DNA of 24,564 nucleotides from a bacterium (GCA_029976905.1 JAPOLW010000006.1:1-24564), one strand, 5' to 3'. Numbered from the stretch's first letter, positions 8,026 through 16,216 are shown. Program-made: numbers and translations. The notes: generated by a model from the letters alone, not told the origin.

Positions 8026-8816
8026 GCGACGCCAGCCGACTCGTCCGGGCGACGCTGGAACTCTACGGCGATGCCCTTCGCCAGAGCACGACCGCGCTCG
8101 GCCGACACATCTGGATCATCGGCCTCGTTCCCGCCTACACGCTCGGGCTCCAGTTCGTCACCGGTCTGGCGGCCCCCCTCGGTTTTGCCGGTGGTTTCGT
8201 GATCTTCTTCGCAATGGCCGCCTGTGTCTCCTCCTTTCTCACGCTCCTCGGGGAGGCGGTCGGCCACGGGCGGGTCCGCCTCGAGGAGTTGGGATCGAGT
8301 TTCGGCCGCTACCTCAGCCGCGTCATCACGGTCTTCTTCCTCTTCTGGATCGTCCGACTGCTCCTCCAGATGACCGTCTCGCAGAATCCGGACCTGCTGT
8401 GGCTCCTGATTGCCGTGAACAGCGGCATCTTCATCGTCTTCAATCCGGTGCCGGAGTTGATCTACCAGGGTCACCAGGACGGGGTCGCTCTGCTCCAGGA
8501 TGCCGTTCAGTTCACGCGCGACAATCTGCTCGAGTGGCTGGTCCCGCTCGCCTTCCTGATGGCCCCCTTCTTCCTGATCGATCTTCAGGTGGGTTTTCTG
8601 GTGATGGCCCGCCTCGACATCCACAACGGCCTGGAATTGGTCCAGAGCGCGCTGGCCACGTGGCTGCCGTTTTCGGGAACCGCCAGGAACCTCGTAGCGA
8701 CGGTGATCGCCAGTGTCGTCATCGTCTGGGCGATGCTCTTCCGCGGCTTCCTGTTCAAGTCGCTCGCCCGATCCGGGCGACGGCAGCGGATCTTCGCGTC
8801 GCGCGCCCGGGGTTGA
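8022..8816 (+). CDS. Six-helix integral membrane protein of unknown function
   Basis: From ATG 8022 the product is 264 residues with a short amphipathic N-terminus (RLVRATLELYGDALRQ). About six hydrophobic helices follow, near 28-50, 54-78, 100-120, 122-145, 172-198 and 220-245. A basic tail (SLARSGRRQRIFASR) follows the positive-inside rule for a cytoplasmic C-terminus. No transporter signature or ATP-binding motif is visible. The ribosome site is weak (GGTGG), so a GTG at 7974 in the same frame cannot be excluded. The stop is 18 bases before the CoA-transferase start, so the two may be co-transcribed. Not assigned to a family. Confidence 0.7.
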   Translation: MSDASRLVRATLELYGDALRQSTTALGRHIWIIGLVPAYTLGLQFVTGLAAPLGFAGGFVIFFAMAACVSSFLTLLGEAVGHGRVRLEELGSSFGRYLSRVITVFFLFWIVRLLLQMTVSQNPDLLWLLIAVNSGIFIVFNPVPELIYQGHQDGVALLQDAVQFTRDNLLEWLVPLAFLMAPFFLIDLQVGFLVMARLDIHNGLELVQSALATWLPFSGTARNLVATVIASVVIVWAMLFRGFLFKSLARSGRRQRIFASRARG

Positions 8817-8834
8817 GCCACCGGGAGCCCAACC

Positions 8835-10049
8835 GTGCACGCGCGACCTCTTCACGGCCTGCGGGTCCTCGAATTGGGGCAGATCTACAACGGCCCCTAT
8901 TGCGGTCTGCTCCTCGCGCAGCAGGGTGCCGACGTCATCAAGGTCGAACCACCCGGGGGAGAGATCCTGCGTCGGCACGAAACCTCGGCACCGGGGGGCA
9001 GCTACTCGTTTTTGATGCTCAACGCCGACAAACGCGGCGTCACACTCGACCTGAAGTCGAAGCGCGGTCACGCTCTCTTCCTCGACCTGGTCGAACACGC
9101 CGACGTCGTCCTGGAGAATTTCCGGGAAGACGTCCTCGAGAGCCTTGGCCTTACCTGGGAGATCCTCTCGGCTCGCAACCCGCGTCTCGTCCTCGCGTCC
9201 GGGCGGGGCTATCGGAGCGGTAGCCCCTATCGTCGGCTCGCGGCCATGGACTTCACGGTCCAGGCGATCTCGGGGCACATGGCGATCACCGGGTTCCCCG
9301 ACCATCCGCCGGTAAAGGCCGGCGCAACCCTCGCGGACATGTTCGGCGCCGTTCACCTCTTCGGTGCCATTCTGCTCGCCCTTCGCGAACGCGATCAGAC
9401 CGGCCGCGGCCAGCCCGTCGAGGTCGCGATGCTCGACGCCATGTTTCCTTCGCTCCTTGCGTACGCGAGCCCCTACCTCGAAACCGGCGTCGATCCGGGT
9501 CGGGTCGGAAATCGGCACTCGGTTCCCGGATCCGCTCCCTACGGGGCCTTTCCTAGCGCGGACGGCGGCTGGGTGACGATCATGTGTGTCACCGACGGCC
9601 AGTGGGCGAAGTTCTGCGACCTTTGCGGCGACGAGCGACTCGCCGATGACGCCAGCCTGCGAAGCGCCCCCGCACGCGGCGCCCGGCGTGACTGGATCGA
9701 CTCTTGCGTGGCCGAGTGGACGCGCCAGAGGCCGCGGGACGAGCTTCTGCGCCTCCTCGAGGACCGTGGAATTCCGAGTGCTCCGGTCCGCAGTCTCGCC
9801 GAGGCCCTCGACGACCCGTACAACGTCGACCAGGGTCTACTCCGACCGATCACGATCGAGGGACGCGGCACGGTGCAAACGATCGGTAGTCCGATCCAGC
9901 TGCGCGCATCGCAGGAGGGCACCGGATCCGGGTCCGCACCGCCGCGCCCGCCTCCCCGCCTCGGAGAGCACAACCGCGAGGTCTGGGGCGGTCTCCTGGG
10001 ACTCGACGACGAGACCCTGGCGACGCTCGTCGCCGACGGGGTCCTCTAG
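8835..10049 (+). CDS. CaiB/BaiF family CoA-transferase (formyl-CoA transferase superfamily, class III)
   Basis: The 404-residue length is typical of class III CoA-transferases, which move CoA between carboxylic acids through an aspartyl-CoA intermediate. The start is GTG 8835. The N-terminus reads LHGLRVLELGQIYNGPYCGLLLAQQGADVIKVEPP, a hallmark of the family. VTLDLKS and VLENFREDVLESLGL follow. The catalytic aspartate is Asp139 in AAMDFTVQAISGHMAITG. ADMFGAVHLFGAILLALRERDQTGRGQ and the C-terminal RLGEHNREV stretch are also characteristic. The acceptor acid is not predictable; related enzymes act on carnitine, bile acids, mesaconate and arylsuccinates. Its neighbours suggest a catabolic context. 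It may be transcribed together with the membrane protein upstream. Confidence 0.94.
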   Translation: MHARPLHGLRVLELGQIYNGPYCGLLLAQQGADVIKVEPPGGEILRRHETSAPGGSYSFLMLNADKRGVTLDLKSKRGHALFLDLVEHADVVLENFREDVLESLGLTWEILSARNPRLVLASGRGYRSGSPYRRLAAMDFTVQAISGHMAITGFPDHPPVKAGATLADMFGAVHLFGAILLALRERDQTGRGQPVEVAMLDAMFPSLLAYASPYLETGVDPGRVGNRHSVPGSAPYGAFPSADGGWVTIMCVTDGQWAKFCDLCGDERLADDASLRSAPARGARRDWIDSCVAEWTRQRPRDELLRLLEDRGIPSAPVRSLAEALDDPYNVDQGLLRPITIEGRGTVQTIGSPIQLRASQEGTGSGSAPPRPPPRLGEHNREVWGGLLGLDDETLATLVADGVL

Positions 10050-10090
10050 CGCTCCGCACCCATCGATTGCTTCCCGCCGGGCCCGGCGCG

Positions 10091-10300
10091 TCAGGATGGG
10101 GCGTCGGGCGCACCGGCGGGCTGGAAGCGCTCGCACAACGCACGCAGATCGGCCCGGCCGTAGTGACGGCCCAGGCGCAGGAGCTTCAGAAAGACCAACG
10201 CCGTCAGAAGCGCGTCTCCCGGCGCCGTATGCCGGTCATGGGGTGTGACGTCGAAGAGACCACAGAGGGCGTCCAGCGAGAAACTCCGAAGCTCCAACCC
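10091..10300 (-). pseudogene. Remnant of a DnaQ-type 3'-5' exonuclease (C-terminal part only)
   Basis: Read on the minus strand, this stretch encodes SFSLDALCGLFDV, then HDRHTAPGDALLTALVFLKLL and GRHYGRADLRALCERF before a TGA at 10091-10093. That matches the last third of DEDDh exonucleases (the epsilon-subunit family), including the Exo III motif HxAxxDA. The first two thirds, with the Exo I and Exo II aspartates, are absent. To the right of about 10300 the sequence becomes the alpha/beta hydrolase on the opposite strand. The minus frame stays open to about 10546, but that part is only the antisense of the hydrolase. The gene originally converged with the CoA-transferase, 41 bases away. The fragment cannot be catalytic. 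Confidence 0.65.
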
Positions 10301-11242
10301 GTCATCGAAGGCTCCGGCCCGCTGGTGGTCATGGTACACGGCTTTCCGGAATCCTGGTACTCGTGGCGCCACCAACTCGGCGCCCTTGCCCGGGCCGGCT
10401 ACCGGGTGGTCGCGCCGGATCAACGCGGCTACGGACGCACCGAGGCCCCCGAGTCCATCGACTCGTATTCGATCCTCCACCTCGTGGGCGATCTGGTCGG
10501 ACTCTGTGACGCGCTCGGCGAGCGTCACGCCGTCGTGGTCGGACATGACTGGGGCTCAATGGTGGCGTGGACGGCAGCCCAACTCCGGCCCGACCGTTTC
10601 CGCGCCGTCGTCGGCATGAGCGTTCCCTTCCTGCCCCGCCTCCCCGTCCGGCCCACCGACATGATGAAGGCGATGTTCGGTGACCGGTTCTTCTACATTC
10701 TCTACTTTCAAGAACCGGGCAAAGCCGAAGCCGAACTCGACGGAGACGCGCGCACCTTTTTGCGCGCGATGTTGTACACCGCATCGGGCTCCGTTCCCGA
10801 CGACCATTATCGGAACCTCGACATTCCGAAGACCGCTGGTTTCATGGACCAGATGATCGTGCCCGATGCGCTGCCTGCCTGGTTGTCCGAAGAGGATCTC
10901 GACGTGTACGTCGGCGAATTCGAGCGCACCGGCTTTCGCGGCGGGCTCAACTGGTATCGGAACTTCGATCGCAACTGGGAACTGACGGCGGCCTTTGCCG
11001 ACCGTCGCATCACCGTCCCGGCCCTCTTCGTCGGCGGACTTCGCGATGCGGTGGTGACCGGACCCGAGCTCGCCGAACCCAGCCCTACCGTCCAGGTGAT
11101 GCCCTCGTTCTGCGACGACTTCCGGGGCTCGGCGCTGCTCGAGGGCGTCGGCCACTGGAATCAGCAGGAGGCCCCCGAGGAGACCAACGCCGCTCTCCTC
11201 GATTTTCTCTCCGGGCTCGACGATCCCTCGCAGGCAGAGTAG
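10229..11242 (+). CDS. Alpha/beta hydrolase, epoxide hydrolase-like, with a replaced N-terminus
   Basis: From ATG 10229 the product is 337 residues. The hydrolase fold starts abruptly at about residue 25 with EGSGPLVVMVHGFPESWYSWRHQ (shown here in parts: HGFPESW is the oxyanion loop with His37). DQRGYGRTEAP follows, then GHDWGS with nucleophile Asp107, and GVGHWNQQEAPEETN with catalytic His309. An Asp nucleophile plus HGFP fits soluble epoxide hydrolases; haloalkane dehalogenases are an alternative. Family members normally begin with one more beta hairpin (the NGIRLHY-like strand). Here that part is replaced by residues read antisense from the exonuclease remnant. No ribosome site precedes ATG 10229, ATG 10238 or TTG 10067, so the true start is unclear. 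Expression could depend on read-through from the CoA-transferase gene. Confidence 0.82.
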   Translation: MPVMGCDVEETTEGVQRETPKLQPVIEGSGPLVVMVHGFPESWYSWRHQLGALARAGYRVVAPDQRGYGRTEAPESIDSYSILHLVGDLVGLCDALGERHAVVVGHDWGSMVAWTAAQLRPDRFRAVVGMSVPFLPRLPVRPTDMMKAMFGDRFFYILYFQEPGKAEAELDGDARTFLRAMLYTASGSVPDDHYRNLDIPKTAGFMDQMIVPDALPAWLSEEDLDVYVGEFERTGFRGGLNWYRNFDRNWELTAAFADRRITVPALFVGGLRDAVVTGPELAEPSPTVQVMPSFCDDFRGSALLEGVGHWNQQEAPEETNAALLDFLSGLDDPSQAE

Positions 11243-11251
11243 GACGATCCC

Positions 11252-11503
11252 ATGGATCCTACCCCACGCCGCGGCTTCACCAGCCCCCTTCCGGGGGAGG
11301 ACTGGAAGGCTCTTGCCGCCCGGATTCTGCCCGGAGAGCCGGCCGAGGACGCGGTGGAGAAGCTCCGCAGTTGGAATCTCCACCTCTTCGCGCGCAATCC
11401 GCCCGGCGAATTTACCGGCAGCGACGTCCTCTTCATCGAACCCCCACAGGAAGACAGCGGCTTTGCGCTGCCACGACTCGATGGTGGCTTCCGGGAACGA
11501 TGA
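11252..11503 (+). CDS. Small protein of unknown function (83 residues)
   Basis: ATG 11252 lies nine bases after the hydrolase stop codon, with a weak GGA/GGACGATCCC region upstream. The protein has a plausible folded pattern: GEDWKALAARILPGEPAEDAVEKLRSWNLHLFARNPP, then a short strand (DVLFIEPP). It is soluble, with no signal peptide, and ends FRER. It overlaps or abuts the next small frame, suggesting coupled translation. I do not recognise it. A frameshift that splits one longer gene is possible, because the next frame continues without a gap. Confidence 0.5.
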   Translation: MDPTPRRGFTSPLPGEDWKALAARILPGEPAEDAVEKLRSWNLHLFARNPPGEFTGSDVLFIEPPQEDSGFALPRLDGGFRER

Positions 11504-11711
11504 GGCGGTGATCACCGACGCCACCGTCTCGCCGGGCCACGACGGCGAGGCCGTGCTGGTCGTGCGCGTGCGTCACGAGAACGGCGTCACCGATGCCGTG
11601 ACCCTCGACGCCGACCGGGCCCACCGGCTTCTCGACGCCTGTGGAGCCCGATCACCAGAAGAGTTGCGCGGAAAGCCGCGAGGCCTCCTGCTCGAGGCCC
11701 TGGCTTCCTGA
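11481..11711 (+). CDS. Small protein of unknown function (76 residues), overlapping the preceding gene
   Basis: The frame opens at ATG 11481, inside the end of the previous gene. A GTG at 11508 is the other choice and would give a start just after that gene's TGA (11501-11503). Neither has a strong ribosome site. The product shows a compact pattern: VLVVRVRHENGVTDAVTLDADRAHRLLDACG, then a Glu/Lys-rich helix (SPEELRGKPRGLLLEAL). It stops 15 bases before the amidohydrolase, whose own ribosome site lies in the gap. The coherent pattern and tight spacing favour a real gene; the function is unknown. Confidence 0.5.
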   Translation: MVASGNDEAVITDATVSPGHDGEAVLVVRVRHENGVTDAVTLDADRAHRLLDACGARSPEELRGKPRGLLLEALAS

Positions 11712-11726
11712 ACAAAGGAGATCGCC

Positions 11727-13385
11727 ATGTTGGACATCCTCATCCGAAACGGTCGGATCGTCGACGGGAGCGGCCGGCCCGCCTTCCCCGGCGACATCGC
11801 GATCGAAGGCGGTCGCCTCCGCCAGGTCGGCGGGCGCATCACCGCGGAAGCCCGGCGCGTGATCGACGCCGGGGGGCGTGTGGTCGCCCCCGGTTTCATC
11901 GATCCGCATACGCACTTCGACGCGCAGCTTCTCTGGGACGGGCAAGCCCGACCGGCGCTCGAACATGGAGTCACCACCGTGGTGCACGGGAACTGCTCCT
12001 TGTCCCTTGCCCCCCTGCGAACCGAGCATCGGCCCAAGCTGGTGGGCATGTTCCAGCAAATCGAAGAGATGCCCGATGCCGCCTTCGACGGCGCCTTCGA
12101 GTGGACCTGGGAAAGCTTCGGCGACTACGTCGAGGCCATGCGTGGACGCCTGGCGGTCAACGTCGCCCCCCTGGCCGGGCATAGCCCCCTGCGCTTGTGG
12201 GTCCTGGGCGAAGAGGCCCAGGGGCGCGCCGCGACCGCCTCCGAGATTCGCGCCATGCAGGACCTGCTGCGCGAAAGCCTCGATGCCGGTGCCGTCGGTC
12301 TCTCGACGAGCTACGTCGACGTCGACGAGAACCTCTTTCCGGTGCCCAGTCGCTTCGCCCACTTCGAGGAACTCGACGCCCTGTGCGCCGTGCTCTCCGA
12401 GTACGGTCGCATCCTGCAGGTCGTCCCGGAATTTTACAGTACCGACATCACCATCGCGCGCGTCGATCAGCTTGCCGACCTGTCGCGCCGGCACCAGATC
12501 CCGACGACGTTCTCGCCCCTCTTCGACTCCGCGGCCATGCCCGCCAATGTCGCGCGCGTTCTCGAACGGGTCGGAGAACAGGTCCAGGAGGGGGCGCGGG
12601 TCTGGCCGCAGGTGCAAACCCGGCCGATCGACATCAGCTTCAGCTTCGAGCAGGCGAGTCTCTTCTTCGTCGGGGTTCCGATCTGGTACATGATCTTGAG
12701 ATTGCCGCGCGAGCAGCGCCAGGCGGCCTTCCGCAACGAAGCCACGCGCAAGAGTCTCATCGAGGCCGCCGAGCCCGGCGGCGTCTCTCCCTGGGGGCAC
12801 CTCCAGGTCCGCCACAGCGCCGATCCGAACCTCATCGGCCGGACTCTCGCCGACCTTGCCGGGGAACGAGACAGCTCCCCGGCGGGCGTCCTGATCGATC
12901 TCTCTCTCGAAGAGGACTTCGGCATCCACTTCCTGTCGGCGCAGATGGGACACGAGGACCCCACCCGCGTCGGCCCCGCCCTCGCCAACGACCTCGTCCA
13001 CATCGGCGCCAGCGATGCCGGCGCCCACATCCAATCCTTCGCGACCTACGGGGACACGGGCTATCTCTTCGGAAAGTTCGTTCGCGACGGGGGCTACCTC
13101 TCCCTCGAGTCGGCGGTGCGCAAGGTGACGGCCGAAACGGCAGACATCTGGGGTCTACGCGACCGGGGACGGCTTTCGCCCGGGCTCGCTGCAGACGTCG
13201 TCGTCTTCGATCCCGAGACGATCGGACGGGGCGAGGAAGTGCCGGTGAACGACATGCCCGAGCAAGGCATGCGCTACGTGCGCGACGCCCACGGCATCCA
13301 CAGTGTTCTGGTCGGTGGCGAGTTGGGCTGGTCCTCCGACCAGGGATACACCGACGCGCGTGCGGGCGTCCTGGCGGTGGGCTGA
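11727..13385 (+). CDS. D-aminoacylase-like amidohydrolase (N-acyl-D-amino-acid deacylase superfamily branch)
   Basis: The start ATG 11727 follows AAAGGAG with ideal spacing. The 552-residue product begins LDILIRNGRIVDGSG and has the metal-site motif GFIDPHTHFD (His61, His63). The Cys90 of HGNCSLSLAP is typical of D-aminoacylases. AGAVGLSTSY and FPVPSRFAHFEEL are conserved in this branch. Asp430 in GASDAGAH is the likely catalytic base, and AETADIWGLRDRGRLSPGLAADVVVFDP closes the small beta domain. The later histidine ligands of characterised D-aminoacylases are not obvious: their places read QVVPEFYS and TTFSPLF. Metal binding may therefore differ and the true substrate may not be an N-acyl-D-amino acid. 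The enzyme is cytoplasmic and probably in one transcript with the flanking genes. Confidence 0.88.
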   Translation: MLDILIRNGRIVDGSGRPAFPGDIAIEGGRLRQVGGRITAEARRVIDAGGRVVAPGFIDPHTHFDAQLLWDGQARPALEHGVTTVVHGNCSLSLAPLRTEHRPKLVGMFQQIEEMPDAAFDGAFEWTWESFGDYVEAMRGRLAVNVAPLAGHSPLRLWVLGEEAQGRAATASEIRAMQDLLRESLDAGAVGLSTSYVDVDENLFPVPSRFAHFEELDALCAVLSEYGRILQVVPEFYSTDITIARVDQLADLSRRHQIPTTFSPLFDSAAMPANVARVLERVGEQVQEGARVWPQVQTRPIDISFSFEQASLFFVGVPIWYMILRLPREQRQAAFRNEATRKSLIEAAEPGGVSPWGHLQVRHSADPNLIGRTLADLAGERDSSPAGVLIDLSLEEDFGIHFLSAQMGHEDPTRVGPALANDLVHIGASDAGAHIQSFATYGDTGYLFGKFVRDGGYLSLESAVRKVTAETADIWGLRDRGRLSPGLAADVVVFDPETIGRGEEVPVNDMPEQGMRYVRDAHGIHSVLVGGELGWSSDQGYTDARAGVLAVG

Positions 13386-13386
13386 C

Positions 13387-14121
13387 ATGCGCCGCGCCGC
13401 TCCCGTCGCCCTTCTGCTCCTCCTGGTCACGTCGTCTCCCGCGTCGGCCGCGGAGGGGATCCGCACCGAGCGCGTACAGTTCGATCGGGGCGAAACCAGC
13501 GCGACCGTCCAGGGCTCCATCCGTGGGTACGAAGCCATCGACTACCAACTCGGCGCCCGCGCAGGTCAGCGGATGGCGGTCACTCTCGAGACCGACAATA
13601 CGTCGAACTACTTCAACGTCCTTCCGCCCGGCAGCGACGCCGCCGCCCTCTTCATCGGCTCGATCAAGGGAAACAGCTTCGACGGAGTCCTGCCGGCGAG
13701 CGGCGACTACCGGATCCGCGTCTACCTGATGCGAAACGCTGCCCGGCGCGAGGAGAAGGCAAGCTACCGGCTCACCTTTGGAATCACATCCAACGAGCCG
13801 GAAGCGAGCGCCCTCGCCGGGGATGCCCTGGTCGCCGGCACCGACTACCACGCGACCGGGCAGGTCCGTTGCGCGGTGGGCCCAGGGGATCTGGCGGCGA
13901 CGTGCGCGTTCGGGGTGAAACGCTCGGGAGGAGGCTCCGGCCACGTCACCGTCACCCGACCCGACGGACAGCGCCGTGTGATCGTCTTCGAGAAGGGGGA
14001 GGCCACGGGCTACGAGGGCGGCACCGGCGCATTCGAGGCCTCCCGCGCCGACGACGTCACCACGGTGCGCATCGCCGAGGAGCGTTACGAGATCCCCGAC
14101 GCCGTCCTCTTCGGCGGCTGA
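13387..14121 (+). CDS. Periplasmic PliG-like (g-type lysozyme inhibitor-like) protein
   Basis: ATG 13387 comes one base after the amidohydrolase stop, so translation is probably coupled. The 244-residue product has a clean signal peptide cleaved after ASA (about residue 21). The following domain reads VQFDRGETSATVQGSIRGYEAIDYQLGARAGQ. NYFNVLPPGSD, ASGDYRIRVYLMRNAARR and YRLTFGI come next. This pattern resembles periplasmic inhibitors of goose-type lysozyme (PliG), recalled from family knowledge. A second half (residues about 145-244) with GTDYHATGQVRCAVG and VTRPDGQRRVIVFEKG is extra and not assigned; two cysteines there could pair. The role may be cell-wall protection or simply a ligand-binding beta domain. 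Confidence 0.65.
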   Translation: MRRAAPVALLLLLVTSSPASAAEGIRTERVQFDRGETSATVQGSIRGYEAIDYQLGARAGQRMAVTLETDNTSNYFNVLPPGSDAAALFIGSIKGNSFDGVLPASGDYRIRVYLMRNAARREEKASYRLTFGITSNEPEASALAGDALVAGTDYHATGQVRCAVGPGDLAATCAFGVKRSGGGSGHVTVTRPDGQRRVIVFEKGEATGYEGGTGAFEASRADDVTTVRIAEERYEIPDAVLFGG

Positions 14122-14173
14122 CCTACCGGCTTGCAACCCGACGGCACACCAACCCCGCTACCGCGTCCCCTCC

Positions 14174-15145
14174 TCAGCCCGCCGACGCTTCCGCGTGGAG
14201 CCGCGCCAGGAAACGGTCTGGGTCGGCCTCGCGCAGCCACGTCGTGCGGGTCCCGGCCACCGCATCGCCGGCGGTCCAGTAGCGCAGAAGCTGCTTCACG
14301 CGGGACGCGAGCCCACGCGGCTGACCGGGCCCATTTTCTCGCATCGCCTCGACGTAGCGCCACAGAAACCGGAAGGCGCGCCGCCGGTCGACCCGCTCGC
14401 CCGAGAAGATCCACGGGTCGGCGAGCGCCCCGCGGCCGACCATTGCGTATCGACAACCGGTCTCTCGTCGCATGCGCTCGAGGTCGGCGTGCGTCTTGAT
14501 GCTGCCATTGCCGCAGACCGGGATGCGCACGGCACCCACGGCACGCGCGATCCGCTCCCAATAGACCTCTTCCTGGTACTTCTCCGCGCGGGTGCGACAG
14601 TGGATGGTCAGCATCGCGGCGCCGCCCTGCTCGACCGCCTTCGCCAATTCTTCGACGTGGTCGGCATCGTCGAACCCCGCCCGAATCTTGGCGGTGACCG
14701 GAATCGAAGAAACCGCTTCGGCGACCCGACGGACCATCTCCTCCATCGCACGGGGATCGCGCAACGCCGCCGAGCCCGCGCAACTCTTGAGCGCACCCTT
14801 GGCCGGACAACCGAAATTGATGTCCAGGACCGGCACGACCCCGAGCGCTTCGACCCGGCGGGCCGTCTCCGCCATCGTCTCGGGGTTGGGCCCCATGAGC
14901 TGGAGACCCACGGGCGTCCCGGGACCGGTCGTCCCCAGGCGACGCCTCAGAACGTGCTCGGGAACCGGGAAATTGCGGGAGACCACGACGAACTCCGTAA
15001 AGGCTCCACCGAGTTCCTCCGGACGATGTAATTCGAGCACGACCTCCCGGAAGGCCGGATCGGTGACGCCCTCCATGGGTGCCAACATCCAGGGTCCGGT
15101 GAACGGAAGTCCCAACACGGACCGTGATGCTAGCGCGCCCGCCAC
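14174..15145 (-). CDS. tRNA-dihydrouridine synthase (Dus family, DusC-like)
   Basis: The 323-residue flavoprotein reduces uridines in tRNA. Conserved blocks appear in order: WMLAPMEGVTDPAFR (about 19-33), GLQLMGPNPE, DINFGCPAKG with catalytic Cys113, and KIRAGFDDADH. IHCRTRAEKY, CGNGSIKTHAD for FMN phosphate, and GRGALADPWIF complete the series. The NFGCPA form of the active-site motif is closer to DusC than to DusA/B. The start is GTG 15145; a later GTG at 15118 would trim nine residues before the barrel. It converges with the PliG-like gene and diverges from the aldo/keto reductase. Confidence 0.93.
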   Translation of the reverse strand: MAGALASRSVLGLPFTGPWMLAPMEGVTDPAFREVVLELHRPEELGGAFTEFVVVSRNFPVPEHVLRRRLGTTGPGTPVGLQLMGPNPETMAETARRVEALGVVPVLDINFGCPAKGALKSCAGSAALRDPRAMEEMVRRVAEAVSSIPVTAKIRAGFDDADHVEELAKAVEQGGAAMLTIHCRTRAEKYQEEVYWERIARAVGAVRIPVCGNGSIKTHADLERMRRETGCRYAMVGRGALADPWIFSGERVDRRRAFRFLWRYVEAMRENGPGQPRGLASRVKQLLRYWTAGDAVAGTRTTWLREADPDRFLARLHAEASAG

Positions 15146-15235
15146 GCCCCCGCCCGCCGGTCCTCTCCCCCGGCCACAGGGCCAGCGCCGGCACGCCGCG
15201 CTTGCCCCGAAACAGGGAAGACGCCATGGGTAGGC

Positions 15236-16216
15236 ATGGAGTACACCAAGCTCGGCCGCACCGGCCTCGACGTTTCCCGCATCTGCCTGGGCTGCATGAG
15301 CTACGGGACACCGGAGTGGCGCGACTGGGTCCTCGACGAGGAGGCGGCGCAGCCCTTCTTCCGCCGCGCCGTCGAGGCCGGGATCAACTTCTTCGATACC
15401 GCCGACATGTACTCACTCGGTCGAAGCGAAGAAGTCACCGGCCGCGCCCTCCGCGAATACGCGCGTCGGGAGGAGATCGTCATCGCGACCAAGGTCTTCT
15501 TCCCCTTCCGAGCGGGACCCAATCAGGGAGGGCTCTCTCGCAAGCACATCCAGGAGGCGTGCGAGGCCAGCCTCGAACGACTCGGCATCGACTGCATCGA
15601 CCTCTACCAGATCCACCGCCTGGATCCGTCGACACCGGTCGAAGAGACGGTTGCGGCACTCGATTGGCTCGTTCAACAGGGCAAGGTTCGTTACGTCGGC
15701 GCAAGCTCGATGTGCGCCTGGGAGTTCCAGAAGTGCCTTGGGCTCGCCGAGCGCCATGGATGGGCTCGCTTCGTCTCCATGCAAAACCACTACAACCTGA
15801 TCTACCGGGAAGAGGAGCGGGAGATGCTCCCCCAATGTCGAGCCGAAGGGGTCGGGGTGATCCCCTGGTCGCCCCTTGCGCGCGGCTTTCTCGCCGGCAC
15901 GCGCGAGAAGCTCGACGACACCGCATCGACGACACGGGCCGGAAGTGACGGCTTCGCCAATTTCCTCTACGCGCAGGAATCCGATTGGGACGTCGTGCTC
16001 GCCAACAACGAGGTCGCGCGATCACGCGGCGTCCCGCCCGCCCGCACCGCGCTCGCCTGGCTTCTGTCCCGACCCGGCGTGACCGCACCGATCATCGGCG
16101 CCACGAAGGTGTCGCATCTCGAGGATGCAATCGAGGCGGTCGACCTCCGACTCGACGAGGAAGAGATCGCCCGGTTGGAGGCACCCTATCGACCGCATCC
16201 CGTCCTCGGGCACTGA
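15236..16216 (+). CDS. Aldo/keto reductase
   Basis: The 326-residue NADPH-dependent oxidoreductase reduces aldehydes or ketones. It has the complete tetrad: Asp54 and Tyr59 (FFDTADMYS), Lys86 (ATKVFF) and His127 (YQIHRLD). LGRTGLDVSRICLG opens the barrel. The cofactor-binding tail contains PWSPLARGFLAG and PIIGATKVSHLEDA, as in the YghZ/AKR11-13-like groups. The start ATG 15236 keeps the canonical N-terminus; the ATG at 15226 is out of frame. The MFS gene begins 15 bases after the stop, suggesting a two-gene operon. Confidence 0.93.
   Translation: MEYTKLGRTGLDVSRICLGCMSYGTPEWRDWVLDEEAAQPFFRRAVEAGINFFDTADMYSLGRSEEVTGRALREYARREEIVIATKVFFPFRAGPNQGGLSRKHIQEACEASLERLGIDCIDLYQIHRLDPSTPVEETVAALDWLVQQGKVRYVGASSMCAWEFQKCLGLAERHGWARFVSMQNHYNLIYREEEREMLPQCRAEGVGVIPWSPLARGFLAGTREKLDDTASTTRAGSDGFANFLYAQESDWDVVLANNEVARSRGVPPARTALAWLLSRPGVTAPIIGATKVSHLEDAIEAVDLRLDEEEIARLEAPYRPHPVLGH

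Noticed and set aside
7779..9518. Upstream extension of the small minus-strand gene to a 675-codon frame
   Set aside because: The extension is antisense to the membrane protein and CoA-transferase genes; the strong ribosome site at ATG 7778 marks the real start.
10310..10546. The minus-strand frame to the right of the exonuclease remnant as part of that gene
   Set aside because: This part is antisense to conserved hydrolase sequence (HGFPESW to GHDWGS) and shows no exonuclease motifs I or II.
11652..13034. 460-codon minus-strand frame opposite the amidohydrolase
   Set aside because: No family pattern and composition typical of antisense high-GC frames; the plus-strand enzyme explains the region.
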